A stretch of 64,000 nucleotides of DNA from Clavulina sp. PMI_390 (lineage: Eukaryota > Basidiomycota > Agaricomycetes > Cantharellales > Hydnaceae). Shown in pieces: positions 44,301 to 57,240 of the stretch. The number at the start of each line of letters is the position of its first letter. Position 1 is the first letter of the stretch. Under the pieces are notes generated by a model that ran no database searches, was not told where the DNA came from, and saw only the letters and a list, made by a program, of their open reading frames with translations. The position numbers and the translations under genes were made by a program. The stretch is taken from the NCBI GenBank assembly GCA_015039315.1, contig WIDE01000021.1, forward strand, positions 62,001-126,000. The letters run 5' to 3'.

Positions 44301-45120
44301 TAGCATCTCGGATATCCGGTACAGCAGTGCTCACCTTATTGCATGCCGAACGACGGGGCTGGAGAGCAGGGCCGCGTGCAAAGACCCCGAGAGAGAGGAT
44401 AGCATTCTGTTGCCACAATGACAACTGGAAGAGAAACTTGAGCCCCAATCTCGCGGTCTGCGCGATGCTGCATGGGCCTATTTGAGCGTACCGCTTTGGA
44501 AGCTGGCCACATGATTGTATGGTAGAACCTCATTGCTGCCAGGAATCGCCCCTTATATCGCCAACACTCATGAGACATTGGAAACGAATACACTCGGCCT
44601 GATCATATCTTCCGACATTTTCTGTCCTTAGTCAGTTGGATCGTGGGAGGAACGTCACCATGCAACGTCGACACTATCGCCCTAGTTGCATGTGTCGCCA
44701 TCGATACTAAGCCTCGAATTAGATTCGGGAATAAAGCAGCCGTACTTCTATCTAGCCACTCCATGGGGTCTCATCCACCTTGCTCAACGTCCACATATGG
44801 TGCGAGGTTTGAGCGACAGATGTGGCCCAATGTATCATCAGCTGACTGGTGAATTCAACGATAACGTTTCCGCCGCACCCCCCAGGCCTACAACTAGCCC
44901 TGCTTTTCCAACTCCTGCACTATGGTAAATGGCAGCAGCATCCCAACGGTAGCCCTGTCGGTCGAATTGTACCGACTTGCTATGAGAGCATACGGGTGGA
45001 AGGTTTCAGTCTCAAACGAAATCTCTCCCTGTGTTGTCTCAAAGGGAGAGTGAGTGCCTTCGACTGTCATTTATACCCAGGGACTCTGGAAGGCCACCGA
45101 TCATAGTGCCCGATGTCAAC
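41326..45120. other. Gene-poor region, no gene supported
   Basis: About 3.8 kb. The longest frame (42339-42962 plus) starts with TTG, has no useful ATG and shows no motif. Frames at 43293-43553 and 44104-44421 are similarly unsupported. No similarity to the F-box, GRG, Ser-rich or HHQF/NCYYF families was seen on either strand. No transposon termini were recognised. It could contain a fast-evolving small gene I cannot identify. Confidence 0.4.
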
Positions 45121-46896
45121 ATGGAGTCCTTCGAAACTTGTCTTCCTAATGTTACAAAACCGCCTTCTTCTGAGACTACCCAGGAGGCCGGAACTGCACC
45201 CATCCCACTAGTTTACTACACCAATAATCCCCCATCTCCTGTTATTCCTTTTCCTCAAGCGGTGGTCCACCATTCGAGGCATCCAGATCATTTTCCGGGG
45301 CTGCACAAATCGAGTACCTGTCGGGCCTCGAAGACTAGTGAGCGATTATCATTATCTCCCGCGATAGGTTACTCAGCGGCTTCATTCCGCCTCTTGTTCT
45401 TATACTTCCTTGTAAGCCTGTGTCCAGGATGAGGTGATTCATTTGCCAAACGGCTTCATGGTCGGAACTATGTCCGATGAATCATTTTGTCGCTGGGTGT
45501 TGTCCGGTTCCCCGTGGATTCGGAACGCGATTATTCAAGATGTGACCTGGTGGTCCGCCAAGCGATGGCCTTTCCATCATCAATTCGTTGTTCTATCAAT
45601 CAACTACACTCCTCCCAACACCAGTCCATCAACATACAATATTGTCCTCGAGCGGATTGGAAAAGGAACCAGCCTCTATCGGGAAGCACAGCATCGAGTA
45701 ACGATCCACAGCGCTCAATCTCTCAAAGAATTCTGTTACAAGAACCGATTACTCTTGGGCCTTTTTAATAAGTCCTTGGAGGAGCGAGAAAATGACCCTA
45801 TTCGTTGGGCCTGGATTGACGAATTAGCAAACGCGAGTTATTGGCCTTTTTTGGATGTCCCTGGCTTTGCGACAAGGCTCGATAAGAAATGGCGCGGGCC
45901 GCCAGCTACTCTGGCGCATGTAGCACGGTCTATCCAGCATATTGTTGCCTCTGCTCCGCAATATAATCTGGCAAGCACGAATTGCTACTACTTCTCTCGC
46001 CTTCTTGTGCATGCCATTGCACTCAGGCACTACTCATTTTCTTCCGTCTTACGGCCCCGTACGATGGCAGATGCCTTGAATCCCTACTATAAACAAAGAG
46101 GGAAGGACCACTCAACTACGCCCATAGTCTTTCTTCTCCTGAAAACCCAGCAGGACGTCGATGGAACTTTGTTCCACCTCAATGCCCTCCTGATTGTTTT
46201 CGGGCTCATTTTGTTCATTGAATTGATTCTTGCTATCGTTTTGGCGATTAAAGGCTTTTCGTTATATTTTACCGCCATTTCTATTGGTTTCGCATCCGTG
46301 GGCCTCGGATGGCTCGCTTTCCTAGTGATCTTCTCAAATGCCATCTTCTCACTATTTTGGTTGACCCTGATTTCCTGGTTCATTGGGCTTATTGCTCGGG
46401 CAATCATCATCGGAGCGTTTTTCACTCTACCCAGCCCAGGGCTCATCTATGCGGCGATTCCTCTTGCTTGCATAGCCTTTGGGGCATCAACCTACTTCAG
46501 CTATATGGCATGGAGAGGAAGACGGCGGCGCCAGCGATCCTTGCATTCACAAACGGAGGCCTTCATCAGAGATATGGGTACGTCTGCACGGACCATCCCC
46601 TAATCTTCACACAGCGCTCAATCAAACGTTCCTGAACTTGTACAGATGAAGACATAACCATGACTCATCCAAGAGCAAAACGAGGTTCATACTGTCCAAA
46701 GGAGGAAATTGAATTACATAGTCGCATGCGGGATGAAGGACTTCCTGCTTGGCCTAACGTCAGTTCCACTCTTCTCTCTACAGCACTCACCTGTATTTTG
46801 AGCTGAGCCCGTCAGTCTTCATAGGTTGAACAACGATATGAGCACCTACCAAGGCTGTATGATGGAAAGCCAGTCCAGTTGTTAATGCCAGTGTGA
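45121..46896 (+). CDS. HHQF/NCYYF multi-pass membrane protein, copy A
   Basis: Four exons: 45121-45337, 45417-46577, 46646-46758 and 46825-46896, giving 520 aa. Phases equal those of copies B-D. Exon 1 encodes a Pro-rich tail, probably cytosolic. Exon 2 encodes the core: GFMVGTMSDESFCRWVLSGS, DVTWWSAKRWPFHHQFVVLS (His126-His127), YNIVLERIGKG, HRVTIHSAQSLKEFC, KWRGPPATLAHVARSIQHIV and STNCYYFSRLLVHAIALRHY (Cys262). About five hydrophobic segments follow (ALLIVFGLILFIELILAIVL; LAFLVIFSNAIFSLF; others). Exons 3-4 encode a conserved soluble tail (MTHPRAKRGSY ... YEHLPRLYDGKPV). His in a strand followed much later by an Asn-Cys at a helix start recalls circularly permuted papain-fold proteins (LRAT, PPPDE); this is inference. 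Function unknown. Confidence 0.83.
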
Positions 46897-47551
46897 ACCC
46901 AAGGCCCTTCTTGAAACCGGGTGCGAGACGATAGAGGGTGATTCTCAGGGTTTTGTCATTTGGCTAGAGCATTTTCCAGACTGGGTATGCTCACTTTCCC
47001 AACTCAAAAGGCGAAATTGTTATATATGAAGCGCGGTCAGGCTGGTACAAGTAGGCCGGAAGAGCGGGGGAGGATGATTGCGATTTGGCTGATGTAACCG
47101 AAGTCAGCTGTGTATGCACTAGTACTTACTACTAATAAAATAGAGTAGAGTAAGGATAAAGGGAGGGAGGGAGGATGGATGTCGGATTTCGATAACGCGT
47201 AGCGTTAACATGAAATGGTCGGAGGGACTGGAGGGAGTAGACGAGAGGGGAGTAATGCATGCCACCTGGCCAGAAGGCATGCAAATGTTGGATATGACCA
47301 GAAGGGCTGAGGTTCGGATAAATGCGGAGGGTGGATCGCGAGTGAAAGGGGTAAACTACGACGATGAATGAGGCAAGGTTGGTACTAGGGTACTATTCCC
47401 CAGCGGCGGGAACGTCTAAATGAAGCAATATTACTGATGGATGGTGGCATAGAAAGGGATCGAGTGTCATAAATAGATGGCGAGGAAGTGGGTGCGGCCG
47501 GCGTCGCGTGAAGGTAGAACCGAAGCCCAAGGAAGACACACAGAGAGGAGT
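46897..47551. other. Intergenic between convergent genes
   Basis: A 655-base convergent region between HHQF/NCYYF copy A and TIM44. It is purine-rich on the plus strand (GGGAGGGAGGGAGGATGG near 47161). No coding sequence was recognised. Confidence 0.4.
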
Positions 47552-49680
47552 TTACAAGTACGACCTTGCCGAGCGTCGTACCATCTAGAAAGCCAGAAGG
47601 GCACAGGAGGGAGCTCGTTAGAACCTGATAGGACGAGCACTACCGTAATAAGGAATGAGACGCACCTCCACAATCTTCCACCCAGCCGTGAGTTCGTCGT
47701 CTAACTCGCCCTCGACACGAGTGATCACGGCCGCATACATGCACTGCTCGACCTTGTCAGGCGAGCCAACCGCGATCTCCTTAGTCAGGACGTTCCGGAA
47801 CATGAGGACCTCTTGTGTTTGGAATGTCACCAAGAAGACGGGGATGTTGCTGTCCTCTAGGATACGGCCGTGTGAGATCTGATGGAGAGGGTATTAGCAT
47901 TGCATCTCCATGATGGTAACGAACGAGAAGGATACGGGTCGGGGAGGGTGGTGCTTACATCGACGTTTCGGATATCCAGCACTGCACTTTCCGGCTTGAG
48001 CCCTTGCTTCAAGTATTGCTCCATCGTCGCCCACAAGACGTTATATGCCTGTCATAGAGGTGAAGCAAACACAGCGCCTCAGTAAAGGATCACAGGCAGC
48101 TAGAGAAAGGAAGAATAGGGACTCACTGCTTCACCACACCACGCACTGAGCGCCTCCCGATCCGCACTCAAATACGCATCGACCACCTCAGGGATAATAT
48201 ACTCCCTCAACTCCCGATGGAAGCTCTCCACCTGGAACCTAGGGTCCATTGCGCGCAAGATACGCGTCACCTGCGCCGTCTCGCTCTCGTCGAACAGCCA
48301 ACGGCCCACCGAGTCCGTCACACCACGCACAGACGAGATGACAGGGTTCTCCGACTCGTCATATGCTTGGCGCAGCGAGGCGAGTTGGCGGAAGACGGGG
48401 TTCGTAGACTTGATTGATTCCCAGCGCGCGTGCTTCTCTGCGTCCTTGTGCAAGACAAGTGCTTCACCGGCCCTATGAGCAGAGCAGATATAATATGAGC
48501 AAGACAGCGCTGGAACGGACGTCGGCGCAGGTGGATGGAAAGCACTTACTCCGGGTTCGCGGCGACTCGCGTCTTTTCGCGCGGTGCTACGCCAGCCTTG
48601 GCGAGTCTGCGCGCACGCCTTGCTCTTCGTGCCTCACGATCCTCGTAGCCTGCATGCTTGGCACTCCCGCTATCGTCGAGGGCATCAACAATCGTTTCGG
48701 AGAGGGCCTTGTAGGCGCCGGTATTGCGGATGGGCTCAGTGGAGGTGGCGATGGTGGAGGAAACAGCTGCCGAGGCACGGGAGATCTGTGCGTTGCGATT
48801 CAAGGAGTTGGCGATACATATCAAGCATTATCAGAAAGGTTATCAAGAATGGCCGGGGTCGGGTGGACGGATATTCGAGGAAGAGCAAGAACGCGCAAGC
48901 GCAACGAGTGAAGATGAATGCGATATAAGCAAGTAAGTAAGCGTCATGTTCATCAGAACAACAGGATAACAGAGAAGATGAACGTACAGCACGAGCCAGG
49001 TCGCTCTCTTCCATTGTCTTGAGCGTGTCGGAGACGGCATCCCCAATGGCAACTCCAGATTTGCGCAGCTGGTCAGCGGCAGCACGCAGCTTGGGGTTTT
49101 CTTGGATAGATGTCATCAACTGCATTTACGGATGGGGTAAAGGTAGAATTGGCCATATTGTCGAATGAGTCAAAAAAGCGAGTGTTGGTTGTGGCACATG
49201 GACAAATACGAATGCATGTGGGAAACGTCAGCATACACCAGCTTTTTTTTTCTTTCCCTTTTGGCAATGGAGAGACAAAGAGAAGGAAGAATACTCAACT
49301 CGTGCGCGCTCATAGGCCTGCCGTGCCTGTTTCAGGGTTTCCGAGTCCTGAACTTTGCCTACTTCGCCCTGGAGCTGCTGGATATTCTGCTCGAGTTCCC
49401 TGTTCTTTTTAATCTCTTCGGCAAGGACTTCCCTGAAGACCTGGAAGGGAGATTTGGGGGCATCGTTTTGGGAGCGAGTGCTCGAATGGAATGAGGCAGC
49501 AACCAGAGATGCCGGGTTTGTGCCAGCACCGGTGAGACGCAGAGACGGTATTCTCGGATGGGGCTGGGAAGCAAAGAGAAGAGAGGCGCGACGAGACGCA
49601 GAGGAAGAGGAGGTCGAAGCAAGTCGTCGGCCTGCGACACGGGTGGCAGGGAGCAAGGAGAGCTTGTGCAGCGCAGACAT
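47552..49680 (-). CDS. TIM44: Mitochondrial import inner membrane subunit TIM44
   Basis: Seven exons on the minus strand: 49680-49300, 49119-48988, 48785-48550, 48472-48127, 48048-47959, 47878-47666 and 47584-47552, giving 476 aa. All phases agree. The N terminus is an Arg/Ser-rich, Asp/Glu-poor presequence (MSALHKLSLLPATRVAGRRL). Next come FHSSTRSQNDAPKSPFQVF, a coiled coil (EEIKKNRELEQNIQQLQGEV) and IQENPKLRAAADQLRKSG. The conserved Tim44 C-terminal domain carries WLFDESETAQVTRILRAMDP, EYIIPEVVDAYLSADREAL, VLDIRNVDISHGRI and GWKIVEMVRRSARSYL at the end. TIM44 tethers mtHsp70 to the TIM23 channel on the matrix side to drive protein import. It is the only clear housekeeping gene here and marks a probably syntenic anchor. 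Confidence 0.93.
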
Positions 49681-50557
49681 GTTTTCTTTTCTTGACTCTT
49701 TTGGGAAATAATGGCCTCAAATCTCAATGCAGGTTTGCAAGCCTCCCCTCGGTGGATACAGGGATAAGCAAGGCACACTGCAGCCAAGCATCCCCATACA
49801 CAGCTAAGCACTTCCCACGTTACAGCATCATGTCTCACGGTGTCACGGGTGTGAACCCCGGGAGGCTCCGATGTGAGATGAGGTCATCTTGGTGTGGATT
49901 GAGTAAAATGAGTTGCATAGAGCATGCTGCGGAGCGTGTTTTGACAGACGGGGGAGTCGAATTTGAGAAAAAAGAGAGAGCAAGAGAGAGACGGCGTGGC
50001 TGGTCGTGTACCTGGCAACAAGCACGTTGGTGAAGGGCAACAAGTCCAGAGCCTCCAGCACACCAGATGAAGAGCAGTCAATGTATGGCACGATTGATTG
50101 AGAAGAGAGAGCATCCGCAGCAAAATGTGACGTCGATTGTGCTAAAATTACTTCTTGGCCCGGGCACGCGGCGTGCGCGCCGAACACACTTGCAGCCATT
50201 TTTTTTTATTGAGTATTCTACTTGGTATACTACTGCTGAGCCAAGCGCAAGGTAATTACTTTTTGCTGTTTAATGATGATGAGGTTGTTTGTTCAGCCGT
50301 GTTTACCGTAATTCGCATCGATTTCCCAGATTGAGCCTCTCCTTCTCGCTGCCTGTTCGTCCTTTCGACACTTTGTTGTCGTCGCGGTCATATTCCACCG
50401 TCGTGCTCAGCGTCGGTCTCTGCCTTCGACCTTTTGACAAGTAAGGCCTTCCCCTGACAACCTCCGCCCCCCATCGCCGCCAAGAAAACTCACGCCGGAA
50501 AGCGGTCATTAGGCGTTGACCCGGCAGCAGCCCCAAACCCAAACCACGACGTGAACC
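49681..50557. promoter_or_regulatory. Divergent promoter region of TIM44 and the Ser-rich gene
   Basis: An 877-base divergent intergenic region. No clear TATA box. A GAGAGA/AAGAGAGAGC purine tract lies near 49970-49992. No gene was seen on either strand. Confidence 0.45.
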
Positions 50558-52754
50558 ATGCCGGAGCTGCTAGTTTCAAAGGCCACCGACGTCGTCGTCC
50601 AGCCATTCGAGCACCAGAGGTCCGTCTATCCTTCCGCCCTGTCCGTGTTTCCGCTCACCGTCGTCGTGGCTATTTTATCAATCAATCATACAAAACAGCG
50701 ACCGTCTGTCACCGAACACTAGTCAGCAGCATGACTCTGCGAGCAGTGGCAGCAGCGACGACGACGACATATTCTTCGAGTCGGGCTCGTCCTCTGCCAG
50801 CAGCAGCGTCGCAGGCTCCGCCTTTACGCGCCCAGACAGCCGTTTAAGCTCTCCTGCTGCCACTCCGAACGCGTGCGGCGTTGATGCCCAAGTTGAAACT
50901 CCCAACTCTAACAAGGATGCCGAACGCATTGAGCATACCCCCACCTCCACTACCCCTACGCGCCCAACGATCAAGAAGGCGGCAGTGAGCACCCCATCCA
51001 CGCCCCCGCCTGCCTTGCTCACCCCGCAGCGTGTGTTCTCCGAGCCAGCCCTTGAGCGTTTGACGTACGAGCAAAATGCCACCGAACTTTCTCCATTCAA
51101 CACTCAACAGACTCGTCCTGTGTCCAATTCGAAGTCTGCTGATCGCCCATCTGTCAATGTCTCTTCTTCCCCTTCATCATCCTCATCCTCATCTTCAAGA
51201 TTGTCTCTTCTGTCTTCTTCCTCGTCCTCGTCATTATCAACCCCAACGCCACCAGTGCCGCCATCCAAGTCCGAGGAGAAGCTAAGTTCCCCACCCCCCT
51301 CAGCTTACAAACCGTCTGGACGGCGAGCAAGTAAGAAGAGCGCTACGCCTGCCACGACGACTGATCCGGCTGCTGACCTAGCCAGCGCGAGCGTGCCAAG
51401 CACCTCGTCGCGGCCTGGTGTAGCTCACCATCCTCCTCCCACGACCACCACAACGAGTGGCGGTGTGGAGCCACCGCGCCGTGCCTCGGCCCCAAATATC
51501 TCCCAAGCGAGCTTGAGCGCCCAAGCTCAAGCCCAAGCAGCAGGACATGCTCGTGGGCCTCCACCCAGAACGCGAAGCACGCCCACCATGCTCGCCTTGC
51601 CACCTATTGATGAGCAGCCGCATCAGGCACTCACGCTCGAGCAAGAGCTCAAGCGCATGATGGACCGCGAGCTCGCAAAGGTCCTCCAGGCGCGAGGCAT
51701 CGCACCGCGTTCGCATTCATCACCATCTTCTACTTCCTCATCCCCACCGTCGTCTCCTACTTCTGCCTCAGCCCCTGGTTCAGGTTCAGGTTCGAGACGT
51801 CTGCACAAATCAATGTCATCCCCGCCACCTGCGCACGGTTCTTCTACCCATGCTCCCACATCTTCGCTCTCATCGTCATCCGACGCCTCTCCCCACGCCA
51901 TCTCAATGGCCATGCGCCGGCGCTCGGCATCCTCCTCGTCATATGTCGGGCCTTCACTTTCCGCTTCCAATTCTACTTCGTCTTCCTCACCCTCATCCTC
52001 GTCCCAATCGCGTTCCTCCACACTAGCTCCCGAGCCGAGGCAACCCCACGCCCCAGCAGGGAGGAGGCAATCGCACCAGGCGTTAGTCCCCAGCCCTCTG
52101 AGCAGAAGCGACTCGACGCGGTCAGACGCGACTGTCAAAGCGAGTGCCAATGGCAAATCGAGAGACAGCAATGATGAGGGATCCTCGAGGACGGGCACTA
52201 TGCGCGGGTGGGGAAGCAAGTTGGTGAAGGGACGAGGCAAGCGCGCGTCGATGAGCGCAGAATCTTCTTTTGCTGCTGCGGTGCCCGAATCTGGTGCTTC
52301 TGCTAGTGGGAGTGATCAGACGGCGTCGGACACGAAGCTGAAGAAGCGACAGAGCACGATGCCTGCCCCGGTAGCCGTCCCCGCCCCTGTATCGATACCT
52401 GCGCCAATCCATTCGATGCGTGCAAGTTCGTACATTTCCAGCACAGATTCGTCTCCGTACCCATCACCATCTGCCTCTCCTGCACCATCCTTGCTCTCTT
52501 CGTCTTCATCTCCATCTCCCTCGACGCTCATGCCGCCTCCAACGCATCCTGGACCTAATCATCCGTACCCTGCTGCTCATCATAGTAGTACGCCGTCGTC
52601 GTCTGTCTCGGCTGCTTCGTCGTTGAGTCTTGCTAGTTCAGCGCGAAGCAAGGTGAGCGTTGCTGCGCGGAGTATCCGGGGTGTTGGGTCGGGTCTTGCG
52701 AAACTTGGACGCGTCTTTCGCGTAGGCGGGAGCGCGCGGGTGGAGGCGAAGTGA
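50558..52754 (+). CDS. Ser/Pro-rich low-complexity protein (705 aa)
   Basis: Two exons: 50558-50619 and 50699-52754. The start ATG (ACCATGCCG) gives MPELLVSKATDVVVQPFEHQ, spliced in phase to SDRLSPNTSQQHDSASS. An acidic/aromatic motif SDDDIFFES lies at about residues 40-48. Then come long Ser, Pro and Thr tracts, a short conserved helix near the middle (LTLEQELKRMMDRELAKVL), many Ser-Pro sites, and a basic amphipathic C terminus (RSIRGVGSGLAKLGRVFRVG). No enzyme domain is visible. The composition suggests a disordered, heavily phosphorylated cytosolic or nuclear protein. Two degenerate copies lie downstream (56040-57240 and 60180-61830), so it is the only intact member of its local family. 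Function unknown. Confidence 0.8.
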
Positions 52755-53706
52755 AGTGAGATCGAAGCTACGTCCGAGGGGAGACGTGGGATGTAGGGAT
52801 AGTGCTGCGGCGTGTCGCGAGCCGATCTGTCAGCTTGCTTGCATGCATGCACTCGGTGGATAGGTGACATGGTTCGAGTGCCAGGCTTGAGCCTGCATTG
52901 ACCTGGCTGTTATCGTATAATGCACCCTTTTCATCTTTTCTCTTCTCGGCTTGCGAGCGATAGAGAGACTTCTCACGATGCTTTTGTCGCCCTGAAATTG
53001 GTCCACGCACTCTCGCTTGCTCGCTCGCCCTTTTGATACTCCTTGCTCATCTCATCACTCCTCCGTCTCCTTCCTCAGCGTTGGACCCCACACTCATTCA
53101 TTCACTCATTCATCCACACCACGTGAACTGGGAATCACATCTATATTTCCTCACGCCAATACTAATATAATCACATTTCTTATCATTATTCTTCCACTAG
53201 CTCGCATCTCTACCCTTTTTTCCATTTTCGGCCATTTTGTTAGCTTTGGTTGCAATGCACCTCCCGCCCTCACTCCTTTCTCGGACAATTCCTTTCGCTC
53301 GCTCACTCGCTCCTTAGGGAGATTATGTACGATATATCCCCGTCCCCATCACCACCTACGTTTACCGTCTCATCTCCATCCATCTTTCCTCTCTCCCAAT
53401 GTAGAATTACGTAGTAGCAAGCGAATCTGAACCCTCTGGCTTTCTCCCCCAAAAGCCTTGTTATCTGAAGAAAAAAAAAAAAAAAAAAACACGTTGCCGA
53501 AAAAAATTGGTCCGCAAGAAAAGAATGAGACGGTGGTATGTACATGCCCCAGTCACGAGCCAGGGGATGGAGCTTGGTAATTGCATGTGTGTTGAGATTG
53601 GGGGAGTTAATAGTCCGCGGATGGGTGGGGATAGTATTGATATCAGGCTTGATCACCTTACTTGATCTGCACGGTGGTGGAGAGAGGGAGAAGGGTGCTA
53701 TGAAAG
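52755..53706. other. Intergenic between convergent genes
   Basis: A 952-base convergent region. It carries CATTCA repeats near 53094-53112, a CACGTG (53120-53125) and a 19-base poly-A run at 53471-53489. No gene was recognised. Confidence 0.45.
53471..53489. repeat. Poly-A homopolymer
   Basis: Nineteen consecutive A residues in the convergent intergenic region. No flanking target-site duplication or coding retrocopy was seen, so a simple homopolymer is the likeliest reading. Confidence 0.85.
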
Positions 53707-55388
53707 TTATACTGGGGGGAGTGGCTCTACTGGCTGACCATCATAGCACCTTGGTAAGCTTTCGTATTGCTGCTCAACCTACAAGGATGGAACGCTTCAA
53801 GTTAATCACATTCAATCCCTGAGGCGGACGGAAGAACTCACACGACACCAAGGCCTGGTCGGGCTGAAGAAATCGTAATCGCCTCGCTTCCCCTGTGGAT
53901 GCGTAAGTGTCACGTCTCCATCTACCATAAATAAAGTTTTGGCTTCAGCTCGAGTTGAAATGATGAGGAGTTGGATGTACCCAGTCTTTTGATGAAGAAG
54001 TGCATGTGTGACTCCAAGGATTCTTGACCCCATGCGCCGAGTTGGGCCAAGCAGATTGCACCAAGGGGAATAAATGATAGCCCAGGCATGAAGTTCTCAA
54101 GGGACAATGCCTCAAGCAACATGAAACTCTCAAGAAAAACAGGAACGCAGATGAGGAAGATGGGCCCTGGGATGTCACCAACTCCGCAAAATAAAAAGCA
54201 GGTAAGTAATCCCAAGCTGAAGCCCCCAAAATAGATCGCAAGCGCTAACTCCCATACTGGAAAGCCCTTCACTATTAAAATAATAGCCCCAATCACTGAA
54301 AGAATCACCACCAGCTCTAAAAGCAAGAAGAGGACACGCTCATAGAACAGCAATCCATCTTCGGATCGGCGAGATGTGAGGCATTCAAAGACAAGGTGGG
54401 TTGTTGACTTGTCATATCTTGAGGGTGAATTGCAACGCCACACAACCGAAGAGAAAGAGTAGTGCCTGAGTGCGATTGCGTGCACAATAAGGCGGGAGAA
54501 GTAGTAGCAATTTGTGCTTGCTACATTATAATGGGGAGCAGAAGCAACAATATGTTGGATGAAACGCGCCAAGTGCCCAAGAGTGGCAGGAGGCCCACGC
54601 CATCGTTCATCCTGTTCTGTTGTAAATCCGGGCATGCCCCCAAAATGCGACATCCTGCGTTTTTTCAAATCTGAAATCCAGCTCCAACGGGTAGGATTGC
54701 CCTCCCGTTCCTCCGATGAGGTGCTAAAGAGACCCAAGAGCAACTGATTCTTCAAGCTGAATTCCGCAACAGATTCGGCGGGGTGGATTGTCACACGATG
54801 CTGTGCATGTCGGCCACGTGTTTTCCCAATCCGCTCGAGTACAATGTTGTACATCGATGAGGCGCCGTCGTCAGGAGTGTACTCGATGGAGACGACAACA
54901 AATTGGTGGTGGAAAGGGAATTTTTCTGCGGACCACCATGTCACATCTTCGACGACGGCGTTTCGAACGGATGCTGAACTAGATAACACCCATTCGCAAA
55001 ATTCTTCATGAGACATGGTCCCTGAACGAAACCCGTCTGCAAGATAGGTGATATCTGGTTCGAGAAAGGCTGAACCAAGCAAGAAAATGGTTGGTCCATG
55101 GACCGTTGAGTGACGCTGCGTTCAAAGTAGCTGTTCGCACACACTTTTTGAGGATTCGGAAGCAAATATCCTTCGAAGAAACGAAGGCTCAGTCGCGCGC
55201 CTTGGAGGCACCGAGTATAAAGGCAGAATGGGAGGAATGGCGGGACTTCCATTTGAGGAGTTATCTATGAAGTACGCTGGCGGCGGAAGCGCCGGTTCCA
55301 CCACCTCTACTTCATCCCTCGAAGTTGGAGAGGTTGAGATCACTTGCAGGAGCGTAGCGTTGGCAGGGTGAGAGACAAGAGGTTCCAT
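53707..55388 (-). CDS. HHQF/NCYYF multi-pass membrane protein, copy B
   Basis: Four exons on the minus strand: 55388-55145, 55069-53981, 53921-53842 and 53778-53707, giving 494 aa. Intron phases equal those of copies A, C and D. The core has FCEWVLSSSASVRNAVVEDV, FPFHHQFVVVSIEY, MYNIVLERIGKTRGR, RWRGPPATLGHLARFIQHIV and STNCYYFSRLIVHAIALRHY, so both the His and Asn-Cys motifs are intact. About five membrane segments follow (VLFLLLELVVILSVIGAIIL; LALAIYFGGFSLGLLTCFLF; others). Exon 3 is shorter than in the other copies (80 versus 113 nt), which shortens the conserved tail after MTHP-like LTHPQGKRGDY. The last exon (VEQQYESLPRCYDGQPVEPL) is kept. It is convergent with the intact Ser-rich gene. 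Function unknown. Confidence 0.83.
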
Positions 55389-56039
55389 TTCAGTATGACC
55401 TTGTAGGTTATCAGCCACCTTGGCTTCGCTTTCTTGCTGCTGGTGAAGATGGCCGGTTAGGAGGAAAACGCATGCACGAGGTAGGCCGCAGATATTCAAA
55501 TTAATGCGTTTGGACAAAGGGCAGTGCAAAGGCAGCGGTAAGGTTCTATCCGCTATCGGACCATCATCCTCATTTGTCCCAAGTAGATGCGGGGACCTAC
55601 CAAATGCGCTGAGGTTGCCTTATTGAGTTTGATCGAGGCCGACGAACCTGAGGATCAATCGATATCGACGCCGGGATTCGCATCAGGCTCGTGCTATGTT
55701 TGAGCTATATTTGATACAGGGCGGATGCATTGATAGATGGAACAATATCATCTGGGACGACCACAGGGGCCAAATTTAGAGCACTGTTTTGATCTTGTCC
55801 GACGCAGGTGGGCACAGTTTCTGCATGTGGAAACAATCCTCGGCGTGCTTCCCACGATCACTCGAACGCCTGGTCCTACGACGAACTACCAACCTGCCAA
55901 TCCTCATGATGGATTTACTATTAGCCAGTCTTATGATTCCATCACCTCGATACTCATCCCCACAGTAGTTAGTTTCCCAGTTCATCGCGACCAATTCCAT
56001 TCGTTGTGCCAATCCACCTCGATCAGTCCACTCCTTTCG
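55389..56039. other. Intergenic; possibly the decayed 5' part of the next pseudogene
   Basis: A 650-base stretch upstream of copy B, leading into the first Ser-rich pseudogene. A coding extension of copy B upstream of its ATG may exist, since the frame is open before 55388 and GHTEMEP resembles AFTEMEP before copy D. Nothing else is identifiable. Confidence 0.4.
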
Positions 56040-57240
56040 ATTCAGTATGGGGCGACTCCAAGCGTTTCATAGGCGAGTTTGAGAGCCCAAGCCGAAATTC
56101 AAACAGGACCTTTACGTGCTTGAGCATCGGCATTCGGAGCGCGGAGCATACTTTGCTTTGGTCTGCTCCCTATCGATGAGCGGTTCGCGGGGATTGCTCT
56201 CGTTCAAGCAGTAGCTAGGCGCACAATGCACGCGAGCCCGCAAAAGGTCTAAGACATCACACCGGCCCCACCAATCGCCCTTTGCGTATTCCCCACCCAC
56301 CCTCATCTCCACCTCAGCCTCGGCCTCTAGTTCGCCCAAGGTTCAAGACGCCTTCACGAAACATCATCTCCCTCCTCTCCTGTCCACCCTTCTGGTCCTG
56401 CGCCCCAGAATGGCTCTGGTCTCAGCTGAATACCTCGCTCACGCCGTGGCTCCTACCTTGCCCGGCGACCTCTCCCCGCGTCATTCCATTGGCCAGGCGT
56501 TGGCGTTCGACATCATCCTCCATGGACCCCACTTTCCACTCCTCTTCCCGTCTTAATCACCTTTCCCGATGCCATCCTGCTTCTCTAACCTCCAACCTAT
56601 CACGTTAGTCGAGGCCAATACCTGTTCGAGCGGTGAGAGAATGGTCCTATCAAGCATTACTTCTCAGTTCATCGAGCGGGAAGGACTTGACGCGGTTGAA
56701 CGCGACCGCGAAAGGAGGGGAAGTCATAAAACCAAGTGGTAATGGCGAGGTGTCATCCAAAAGATGCACTTGGCGAAGATGGGGACAGTGAGCTGGTCAA
56801 GGGATGAGGTGGGGGCTTCGCCATTCACTACCACCTCTCTATTGAACCACCTGAACCTGCTGCAGCTGCTTCGACGAGTATGAATGGTCGGACAGTGTCG
56901 AAACTGAAGAAGCGGCGACACGGTGCTTGCCCCGCCTCCACCCGAACATGCTTCTGCTCACGCCTCTGCGTCGACACGCAAGTGCAAGCTGGTTCATCTC
57001 TAGCACAGACTCGTCGTCGTACCCATTGTCTTCCACGTCTCCCTAACCGTCGATCTCTTCATCTAGTTCCCCATCTTCCACTAAACTCGCACCACCCCGC
57101 AGGGGCCTTACCATAGTCATCACACGGACATATCCTCATCTTCTCTGTCGCCGTCGCCCTCTGCTTCGATGTCGAGTTCCACCTGTTCGACGTGTAGCAA
57201 GAGGAGCGCTTCCATAAGGAGTATTTGGGGTGTTGCCTCG
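56040..57240 (+). pseudogene. Decayed copy 1 of the Ser/Pro-rich gene
   Basis: Aligns by eye with the middle and 3' end of the intact gene at 50558-52754. AGGCGAGTTTGAGAGCCCAAGC (56072 on) matches the segment coding SQASLSAQAQ. CTATCGATGAGC near 56169 matches PIDEQ. GACTTGACGCGGTTGAACGC near 56686 matches DSTRSDA. The stretch ending at 57240 (AGGAGTATTTGGGGTGTTGC) matches ARSIRGVGS. Many frameshifts and stops are present. It lies between membrane-protein copies B and C, the position expected if the Ser-rich/membrane pair was duplicated as a unit. Confidence 0.75.

Noticed and set aside
53471..53489. Poly-A run as a sign of a retrotransposed copy
   Set aside because: No processed gene copy or target-site duplication next to it; a homopolymer is the simpler reading.
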